NCBI GenBank assembly: GCA_030840885.1
Contig: JAVEDQ010000365.1
Location: 1-5,401 of the forward strand
Reading direction: 5' to 3'
DNA from: Frankiaceae bacterium
Lineage (GTDB): Bacteria > Actinomycetota > Actinomycetes > Frankiales > Frankiaceae
DNA length: 5,401 nucleotides
Under the pieces are notes generated by a model. That model saw nothing but the letters and a program-made list of their open reading frames with translations, made no database searches and was not told the DNA's origin. The stretch's first letter is position 1; each line of letters starts with the position of its first letter. Positions 1 through 5,401 of this stretch are shown here, piece after piece. The position numbers were made by a program, and so were the translations under genes.

Positions 1-181
1 CGACCACGAACGATGCGATCGCGAGACCGGTCGCCAGCAGGTGGCCATAGCCATTCGTCCGCCGTCCACCGAGCAGCAGCACCGCGGCGCCGACCAGGGG
101 CAGCGCCACCAGCAGCCACATCAGCGAGAACGTGCCCGTCGCGCTGGAGGAACCCAGCGATTCGGCCGCGAGAACTGTCAC
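1..181 (-). CDS. nuoL: NADH-quinone oxidoreductase subunit L, N-terminal fragment (runs off the left edge)
   Basis: This is the first 60 codons of NuoL, the large antiporter-like subunit at the far end of the complex I membrane arm, which takes part in proton translocation. Only the N-terminus is visible. There is a short polar leader (residues 1-20), a first hydrophobic helix at about 22-38 (WLLVALPLVGAAVLLLGG), a polar GGRRTNGYGH turn, and the start of a second helix from about residue 48. The helix and the GGRRT..GHLL turn match remembered actinobacterial NuoL. The catalytic antiporter residues lie outside the window. I chose the GTG start at 181 because an AAAGG lies 6 bases upstream and it leaves only a 10-base gap after nuoK. 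An in-frame ATG at 121 (codon 21) would start directly at the helix and is a real alternative. The call rests on strong gene order plus a short similarity. Confidence 0.9.
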   Translation of the reverse strand, partial: MTVLAAESLGSSSATGTFSLMWLLVALPLVGAAVLLLGGRRTNGYGHLLATGLAIASFVV

Positions 182-191
182 CCCTGACCTT

Positions 192-192
<1 letters not shown>
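182..192 (-). promoter_or_regulatory. Ribosome-binding site and spacer for nuoL
   Basis: Read on the minus strand, the nuoK stop is followed by AAGGTCAGGG and then GTG. The purine-rich AAAGG includes the last base of the nuoK stop codon and lies 6 bases before the GTG. This supports the GTG at 181 over the downstream ATG at 121. The match to the anti-Shine-Dalgarno sequence is only moderate. Confidence 0.5.
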
Positions 193-487
<295 letters not shown>

Positions 488-491
<4 letters not shown>

Positions 492-1357
492 CGCTGATCC
501 CTCCCCGCAGTGCTTTCTCGCTCGACGGAAGTCGGGCCGTCGGGACCGGCGGACCCGGGGCCCGCGCTGCCCTCGATCGAGGTCCGGCGGCTCCGCTCGT
601 TCAGGACCTCGTCGTAGGCCTGGTCGATGGAGTCGGCGTACTCACTTGGGACGCTGGTCCGTGCGGGGCTGCCGTCGGGCAGCAACGCCGGCCGGTCCAC
701 CGCGTCGTGCAGGGCGTAGACACCCGGACCCGGCAGCGGGCTGAACTGGTGCTCGGGGTCGGTGAAGCGCCGCGTGGCCTGCTCCCGTTGGGAGAGCCGC
801 TCGTCCCGACGATCCCGGTGGCCGAGGACCATCGCACCGACCGCCGCCACGATCAGCAGCGCCGACACGACCTCGAAGGCGAAGACGTACTGGGTGAACA
901 GCACCCGGGCGATCGCCCCGACGTTGTCGTTGAACCCGCTCTCCCCGAGGCCCTGGGCGGAGGTCGAGGCGACGGCGCGGGCGATCGGCAGCAACAACAA
1001 GCCACCGAACCCGACGGCGAGCAGGATCGCGGTCACCCGCTGTCCCCGCAAGGTCTCGGTCAGGGACTCGGAGTAGTCGACGCCGACGAGCATCACCACG
1101 AACAGGAACAACACCATGATCGCGCCGGCGTAGACGATCACCTGGACCGCGCCGAGGAACGGGGCGTCCTGGACGACGTAGAACACGGCCAGGCAGAACA
1201 TCACGAGCACGAGCCAGAGGGCGGCGTGCACCGTGTTCTTGGACAGGACCATGGCCAGCGCCGCCGCGAGCGCGACGGGCCCCAGGAACCAGAACACGAC
1301 CGCTTCACCGCTGCTGGTGCGGGTGATGGCCTCGGCGAGAAACTGTGTCGTGCTCAC
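488..1357 (-). CDS. nuoJ: NADH-quinone oxidoreductase subunit J, with long C-terminal tail
   Basis: NuoJ (homologue of ND6) is a membrane subunit of complex I between NuoH/A and NuoK. It helps couple quinone reduction to proton movement. Five hydrophobic helices are visible at about 20-38, 43-62, 70-92, 108-129 and 155-178. The third holds the family's conserved core, [20 protein letters not shown] (72-91). In family structures this helix has a pi-bulge and changes conformation during turnover. The protein is 289 residues, against about 184 in E. coli. The extra length is a hydrophilic tail from about 180, including [20 protein letters not shown] (208-227), which resembles a tail I recall from mycobacterial NuoJ. 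From about 255 the tail is low-complexity Gly/Ser/Pro/Arg. The GTG start overlaps the nuoI stop as GTGA and has AAGGAG 5 bases upstream. Confidence 0.97.
498..506 (-). promoter_or_regulatory. Ribosome-binding site for nuoK, inside the nuoJ coding end
   Basis: On the minus strand GGGGAGGGA lies 6 bases before the nuoK GTG. It also encodes part of the last residues of NuoJ (..GRDQR). It supports the non-ATG start at 491. Confidence 0.75.
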
Positions 1358-2016
1358 TTCCGCTCCTTCCGGCGGCGGCTGACGCGGGACATCTGGCCGC
1401 GTCGGGTCGTCGCCTCGGCAGTTCCGGGCGGACCGGGCACGTCGACCGCGGTGTTGCCGCTCTGCTGGGCTTCCGCGGCAGCATGGTGTCCCTCGCCGTC
1501 GCGGCTGGGGACCTCCGGCGCGGTGGCGGTCTCGGGGGCGTAGTTGGCCTGCTCGGTCTCACCGAGCCGCATCGGGTGAGGCGGCTGCTCCATGCCCGCA
1601 CGCAGCGGGGCGAGCAGTTGCTCCTTGGTGAAGATGAGGTCGGTGCGGCTGTCGTCGGCGAGTTCGTACTCGTTGGTCATCGTCAGCGCCCGCGTGGGGC
1701 AGGCCTCGATGCACAAGCCACAGAAGTTGCAGCGCAGGTAGTTGATCTGGTAGATCCGGCCGTAGCGCTGCCCGGGGGAGAAGCGTTCCGCCTCGGAGTT
1801 GTCGCCGCCCTCGACGTAGATGGCGTCGGCGGGGCAGGCCCACGCGCACAGCTCGCAGCCGATGCACTTCTCCAGCCCGTCCGCGTGGCGGTTCAGGACG
1901 TGCCGGCCGTGGTAGCGCGGGGCGGTCGGCCGCATCTCTTCGGGATAGAGCTCGGTGGTGACCTTCTTGAACATCGTGCCGAAGGTCAGTCCGAAGCCCT
2001 TGACGCTGTCGAGCAT
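1354..2016 (-). CDS. nuoI: NADH-quinone oxidoreductase subunit I (two 4Fe-4S ferredoxin-type subunit)
   Basis: NuoI (TYKY homologue) is a peripheral-arm subunit holding clusters N6a and N6b, which pass electrons toward terminal cluster N2 and quinone. Two ferredoxin motifs are intact. The first has Cys51, 54, 57 and 61 ([12 protein letters not shown]). The second has Cys96, 99, 102 and 106 ([12 protein letters not shown]). The preceding segment [21 protein letters not shown] is typical of the family. The N-terminal stretch ([20 protein letters not shown]) probably lies along the membrane. The protein is 220 residues, against 180 in E. coli. The ferredoxin core ends near 150. The rest is a polar tail rich in Ala/Glu/Thr/Pro, with a strongly basic end ([10 protein letters not shown]). 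The ATG start is 3 bases after the nuoH TAG, with GAAGGA 7 bases upstream. Confidence 0.98.
   Translation of the reverse strand: MLDSVKGFGLTFGTMFKKVTTELYPEEMRPTAPRYHGRHVLNRHADGLEKCIGCELCAWACPADAIYVEGGDNSEAERFSPGQRYGRIYQINYLRCNFCGLCIEACPTRALTMTNEYELADDSRTDLIFTKEQLLAPLRAGMEQPPHPMRLGETEQANYAPETATAPEVPSRDGEGHHAAAEAQQSGNTAVDVPGPPGTAEATTRRGQMSRVSRRRKERK
1363..1368 (-). promoter_or_regulatory. Ribosome-binding site for nuoJ, inside the nuoI coding end
   Basis: A clean AAGGAG lies 5 bases before the nuoJ GTG on the minus strand. It also encodes the Lys-Glu in NuoI's final RRRKERK. It is the best Shine-Dalgarno match in the window and fixes the GTG at 1357 as the start. Confidence 0.85.
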
Positions 2017-2019
2017 CGT

Positions 2020-3471
2020 CTAGTCCTTCTTGTCGAAGTCGGGCGGCGAGGAGCTCGGCGGCGCCGAGGTCGTCCCGCCGCGCCCCGCGGCGTAGGCACC
2101 CGTCCCCGTCACAGCGTCCGACGTGCGCGAGGCGGACGTCCGGGAGCCGGAGCCCGCCAGCACGGGACGCTGCTGCGGCGAGCGGGGTGGCCAGGGGATG
2201 TTGTCGAGGCTCGGCGCGTTCGCCTGCCGCTCCTGCTCGGCATCGTCCTGCTTGGCCTGGCGCTTCTTCGCGCCGGGGTCGATCAGAAGGATGATCAGCG
2301 CGATGGACGCGATGACCGCCGCGACCGTGAGCCACGGGCCGCGGTTGTCCACGTTGTCCTGCAGCGTCCGAACGGTGGCGACCATGAGGATCCACACCAG
2401 GCTGCCGGGGATCAGGATCTTCCAGCCCAGGTTCATGAACTGGTCGTAACGCATGCGCGGCAGCGTGCCGCGCAGCCAGATGAAGAAGAAGAGGAAGCCG
2501 AGGACCTTGAGGACGAACCAGATCATCGGGAACCAGCCGCTGTTGGCGCCGTTCCAGATCGACAGCGGCCACGGTGCCCGCCAGCCGCCGAGGAACAGGG
2601 TCGTGGCCAGGGCGGAAACGGTGACCATGTTGATGTATTCGGCGAGGAAGAACAGGGCGAATTTGATCGACGAGTACTCGGTGTGGAAGCCACCCACGAG
2701 TTCCGACTCGGCCTCGGCGAGGTCGAACGGGGCCCGGTTGGTCTCGCCGACCATGCAGATCACGTAGATGATGAACGAGACGGGCAGCGTGATCGCGTAC
2801 CAGGACGGCAGCGTGAAGTCGATGCCGAACAGGCTCGCCGAGGAGCCGTTCGCCTGGCTCGCGACGATGCCGCTGCTCGACAGCGTCCCGGAGTAGAGGA
2901 AGACGGCGACCAGCGACAGGCCCATCGCGACCTCGTAGCTGATGACCTGTGCAGCCGACCGCAGCGAGCCCAGCAGCGGGTAGGTCGAGCCCGACGACCA
3001 GCCGGACAGGATGATGCCGTACACCCCGAGGCCGGAGCAGGCGAGGATGAACAGCACGCCGACCGGCAGGTCGGTGAGCTGCAGCGCGGTCTTGTGCCCG
3101 GCGATCGACACCTCGGGGCCGAACGGGACGACGCTGAAGGCGAGGAACGCCGGCACCGCGGAGGCGATCGGCGCGATCAGGTAGACCGGCTTGTCGGCCA
3201 GCGTCGGGATGATGTCTTCCTTGAGCATCAGCTTGATGCCGTCGGCGAGGCTCTGCAGCGAGCCCTGCGGTCCGACCCGGTTCGGCCCGATGCGCTGCTG
3301 CATCCGCGCGACGACCCGGCGCTCGGCGACGATCGTGAACAGCGTCAGCAGCACGAGGATGCCGAACACGGCGACGACCTTGAGAAGGGTGATCCAGAAC
3401 GGCTCGCTGCCGAAGCTGGTGAGGTCGGGCGGGGTCTGCGCCGGCGCGGCCTGAAGACTTCCGTGGATCAT
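2020..3471 (-). CDS. nuoH: NADH-quinone oxidoreductase subunit H, with long C-terminal tail
   Basis: NuoH (ND1 homologue) is the membrane subunit at the junction of the two arms. It forms much of the quinone-access chamber and the start of the proton path. Family signatures are intact. They include [21 protein letters not shown] (50-70), the acidic loop [20 protein letters not shown] (242-261) followed by FHTEYSS, and [18 protein letters not shown] (334-351). Hydrophobic helices are visible at about 27-49, 94-117, 134-156, 178-195, 225-241, 273-296, 315-333, 353-369 and 381-397. The protein is 483 residues, against about 325 in E. coli. The excess is mostly a last helix followed by a hydrophilic tail from about 400. 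That tail is first charged ([15 protein letters not shown]), then Ser/Gly/Thr/Pro-rich. The ATG start overlaps the nuoG stop (ATGA). GGGAG lies 4 bases upstream and AGGA 11 bases upstream. Confidence 0.98.
   Translation of the reverse strand: MIHGSLQAAPAQTPPDLTSFGSEPFWITLLKVVAVFGILVLLTLFTIVAERRVVARMQQRIGPNRVGPQGSLQSLADGIKLMLKEDIIPTLADKPVYLIAPIASAVPAFLAFSVVPFGPEVSIAGHKTALQLTDLPVGVLFILACSGLGVYGIILSGWSSGSTYPLLGSLRSAAQVISYEVAMGLSLVAVFLYSGTLSSSGIVASQANGSSASLFGIDFTLPSWYAITLPVSFIIYVICMVGETNRAPFDLAEAESELVGGFHTEYSSIKFALFFLAEYINMVTVSALATTLFLGGWRAPWPLSIWNGANSGWFPMIWFVLKVLGFLFFFIWLRGTLPRMRYDQFMNLGWKILIPGSLVWILMVATVRTLQDNVDNRGPWLTVAAVIASIALIILLIDPGAKKRQAKQDDAEQERQANAPSLDNIPWPPRSPQQRPVLAGSGSRTSASRTSDAVTGTGAYAAGRGGTTSAPPSSSPPDFDKKD
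2024..2029 (-). promoter_or_regulatory. Ribosome-binding site for nuoI, inside the nuoH coding end
   Basis: GAAGGA on the minus strand lies 7 bases before the nuoI ATG at 2016. It overlaps the Lys-Lys-Asp codons and the stop of nuoH. Confidence 0.75.
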
Positions 3472-5401
3472 GACGCTCCCGATCCTGCCTCGACCGACTG
3501 CGAAGCCGGCGTGGACGCGCCGACCGCGTCGGTGTGGGCCTCGGCCTCGCTGCCGGCCTCGGTGCCGGCGTTGTCCGCCGGAGCCTCGGCCAACGGGGCC
3601 GACCCGACGGCGATGTCGACCAGCGCGCCGGAACCCACGCCGAGGTCGGTCCGCACGTGCGAGCCGGGTGTGAAGCTCGGCAGCCAGACGACGCCGTCGG
3701 GCAGGTCGGCGACCACCAGCGGCAGCGTCACCGCGCCGCGGGCGGTCGAGACCGTGATCCAGGAGCCGACGGTCGCGCCGATCGCGGCGGCGGTCGCGCC
3801 GGAGAGATGGACCCGCGGGGCCTTGCGCGTGCCGGCCAGGTGCGGCTCGCCGTCCTGCATGCGGCCGTCGTCGAGCAACCAGTGCCAGGTGGCGAGAACG
3901 GCCTGCCCTGCGGTCGGGGTGACCGCGGCCGGCGCGGCCACGGTCGGCGCGCCCTCGACGGGGGCTCCCGGCTCCAGCGCAGGCCGCAGCTCGAAACGCT
4001 CGCGGACGAGCTCACGCGCGGCGGCGACCGACGGCATCCGCAGCCCGACACCCATCTCGGCCGCGAGCAGGTGCAGCGCACGCTGGTCGGACATGCCCAC
4101 GCCGTTGTCGAGGCTCTGCTCGAAGGGACGCTCGCGGCCCTCCCAGTCCAGGAAGGTGCCGGACTTCTCGGCGACCGGGGAGACCGGGAAGACGACGTCG
4201 GCCACGTCGGTGACGGGCGAGCGCCGCACCTCGAGGCTCACGAGGAACGGCACCCGGGCGAGCGCCTCGGTGGCGAGCAGCGGGTCGGGGAGGTCCTCCG
4301 GGTCGACGGCACCGACGACGAGGCCGTCGAGCTCACCGGCGGCGGCGGCCATCATGATCGCGGACGTGTCCCGGGCGCCGGGGCCGGGCAACAGCCCCAC
4401 CTCGAGCGCGCCGCGCTCACCGGCACGACGCGGGATCCACGCCAGCTTGGCGCCGCTGCGCTCGGCCAGCCGGGCCGCGGCCGAGAAGCCACCGGGGACC
4501 TCGGCGAGGCGCTCCCCCACCAGCACGACCGCGCCGGCCGGGAGCTCGAGGCCGTCGAGCACCGCTGGCTCGCCGCCGGGGGTGCAGCGGATCAGCGACC
4601 CCATCGTCTTGGTGACGCTCGGGGTGGTCAGCGGCGCGATGCTGGTGACCTTCAGGCCGTGCTTGCGGGCGGCCTTGCGCAGACGGAGGAAGACGATGGG
4701 CGACTCCTCCTCCGGCTCGAAGGCCACGAGCAGCACGGCGGTGGCGCGGTCCAGGTCGGCATAGGTCACGGCCATCGGGCGGCCCTGGACGTGGGAGCGC
4801 AGGAACGCCGACTCCTCGTCCGAGTGCCCCCGGATGCGGAAGTCGTGGTCACCGGTGCGGAGCGCCTCGGCCGCGAAGGCACGGTAGGCGGCAGCGTCCT
4901 CGACCGAGTGGCGGCCGCCGGCGAGCACCGCGGCACCGTCGCCCTCGACGCACTCCCGCAGCCCGCGGGCGGCGTAGTCGAGGGCGTCGGCCCAGCTGAC
5001 CTCCACCTGCTCCCCGGTCTCCGGGTTGCGGACGAGCGGCGTGGTGATGCGGTCGCGCTGCGAGGCGTACTGGAAGGCCCAGCGACCCTTGTCGCAGTTC
5101 CACTCCTCGTTGACCTCGGGCTCGTCACCGGCGAGCCGCCGAAGGACCCGGCCGCGGCGCGAGTCGGTGCGCATCGAGCAGCCGGACGCGCAGTGCTCAC
5201 AGGCCGACGGGGTCGAGACCAGGTCGAAGGGTCGCGAGCGGAACCGGTAGCTGGCGCCGGTCAGGGCGCCGACGGGGCAGATCTGCACCGTGTTGCCGGA
5301 GAAGTAGGACGAGAACGGCTCGTCCTCGTAGACCGCGACCTGCTGCAGCGCGCCCCGCTCGAACAACTCGATGAACGGGTCGCCGGCGATCTGCTCGGAG
5401 A
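3468..5401 (-). CDS. nuoG: NADH-quinone oxidoreductase subunit G, C-terminal portion (5' end off the right edge)
   Basis: NuoG is the large Fe-S subunit of the complex I peripheral arm. The window holds its last 643 residues; the reading frame stays open to the right edge. The TTG at 5366 is internal, because the codons upstream read [11 protein letters not shown] and continue the family sequence. Roughly 200 N-terminal residues are missing (N1b, N5 and the first three N4 cysteines). Visible are the last N4 ligand, Cys41 in CPVGAL, and a complete N7-type set: Cys67, 70 and 74 (CEHCASGC) plus Cys102 (CDKGRW). A molybdopterin-oxidoreductase-like fold follows at about 110-470, including [13 protein letters not shown] (about 410-422). 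In this family that fold binds no molybdenum cofactor. A C-terminal domain resembling the molybdopterin-dinucleotide-binding module spans about 495-598. The protein ends in an Ala/Glu/Ser/Gly-rich tail (about 600-643). Its stop overlaps the nuoH start. Confidence 0.97.
   Translation of the reverse strand, partial: SEQIAGDPFIELFERGALQQVAVYEDEPFSSYFSGNTVQICPVGALTGASYRFRSRPFDLVSTPSACEHCASGCSMRTDSRRGRVLRRLAGDEPEVNEEWNCDKGRWAFQYASQRDRITTPLVRNPETGEQVEVSWADALDYAARGLRECVEGDGAAVLAGGRHSVEDAAAYRAFAAEALRTGDHDFRIRGHSDEESAFLRSHVQGRPMAVTYADLDRATAVLLVAFEPEEESPIVFLRLRKAARKHGLKVTSIAPLTTPSVTKTMGSLIRCTPGGEPAVLDGLELPAGAVVLVGERLAEVPGGFSAAARLAERSGAKLAWIPRRAGERGALEVGLLPGPGARDTSAIMMAAAAGELDGLVVGAVDPEDLPDPLLATEALARVPFLVSLEVRRSPVTDVADVVFPVSPVAEKSGTFLDWEGRERPFEQSLDNGVGMSDQRALHLLAAEMGVGLRMPSVAAARELVRERFELRPALEPGAPVEGAPTVAAPAAVTPTAGQAVLATWHWLLDDGRMQDGEPHLAGTRKAPRVHLSGATAAAIGATVGSWITVSTARGAVTLPLVVADLPDGVVWLPSFTPGSHVRTDLGVGSGALVDIAVGSAPLAEAPADNAGTEAGSEAEAHTDAVGASTPASQSVEAGSGAS
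3476..3486 (-). promoter_or_regulatory. Probable ribosome-binding site for nuoH, inside the nuoG coding end
   Basis: The minus strand reads AGGATCGGGAG just before the nuoH ATG. The GGGAG half is rather close (4 bases) and the AGGA half rather far (11 bases), so which one pairs is unclear. The ATGA overlap with nuoG suggests coupled re-initiation, which would depend less on a strong site. Confidence 0.5.

Noticed and set aside
707..1543. A 278-codon plus-strand open frame opposite nuoJ
   Set aside because: The translation is His/Glu/Asp/Gln-rich low-complexity sequence, the mirror of a hydrophobic membrane protein on the other strand. It has no independent support.
2054..2068. Perfect 6-bp inverted repeat with a 3-base loop (CTCGGC-GGC-GCCGAG) in the nuoH tail
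   Set aside because: It lies inside coding sequence with no U-run after it on either strand. Short GC hairpins like this are common by chance at this base composition, so it is not called a terminator.
1559..2572. A 337-codon minus-strand frame overlapping nuoI and the end of nuoH
   Set aside because: It is an out-of-frame reading of nuoH/nuoI. The correct frames carry the ferredoxin cysteines and NuoH signatures, and this frame is Arg/Ala-rich noise. It is not evidence of a frameshift.
1345..4764. A 1139-codon open frame on the plus strand spanning nuoI, nuoH and most of nuoG
   Set aside because: It lies entirely antisense to three well-supported genes. Its translation is Arg/Gly/Ala/Asp-rich with no recognisable domain. 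Long antisense open frames are expected in very GC-rich coding DNA.
3468..5366. TTG at 5366 as the start of nuoG
   Set aside because: The frame continues upstream without a stop to the window edge and encodes conserved NuoG sequence ([10 protein letters not shown]), so the true start is outside the window.

Overview
The window is an internal slice of a nuo operon, which encodes the proton-pumping NADH:quinone oxidoreductase (respiratory complex I, NDH-1). All six genes lie on the minus strand. Read in the direction of transcription, from the right edge to the left, the order is nuoG (5' end off the right edge), nuoH, nuoI, nuoJ, nuoK and nuoL (only the first 60 codons, running off the left edge). 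This is the standard bacterial G-H-I-J-K-L order.

The organism is most likely a high-GC actinobacterium. The DNA is very GC-rich, with strong third-position G/C bias. The proteins match remembered actinobacterial (mycobacterial-type) Nuo sequences closely. Examples are the NuoG stretch around [15 protein letters not shown], the NuoJ tail around [19 protein letters not shown], and the NuoL start around WLLVALPLVGAA. A finer placement (for example Pseudonocardiales or Geodermatophilales) would be a guess.

Packing is extremely tight. nuoG/nuoH, nuoI/nuoJ and nuoJ/nuoK overlap by 4 bases (ATGA, GTGA, GTGA). nuoH/nuoI are 3 bases apart and nuoK/nuoL 10 bases apart. There is no non-coding stretch of any size, and I see no internal promoter, terminator, RNA gene, mobile element or repeat array. 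Four of the five internal ribosome-binding sites sit inside the coding end of the preceding gene, so translational coupling is likely.

The encoded subunits cover two parts of the complex. NuoG and NuoI belong to the peripheral arm and carry electrons through Fe-S clusters (part of N4 and N7 in the visible NuoG; N6a and N6b in NuoI). NuoH, at the arm junction, helps form the quinone site. NuoJ, NuoK and NuoL are membrane-arm subunits involved in proton translocation. The most distinctive features are long, hydrophilic, low-complexity C-terminal tails on NuoG, NuoH, NuoI and NuoJ. I found no evidence of an undescribed system; this is core housekeeping metabolism.
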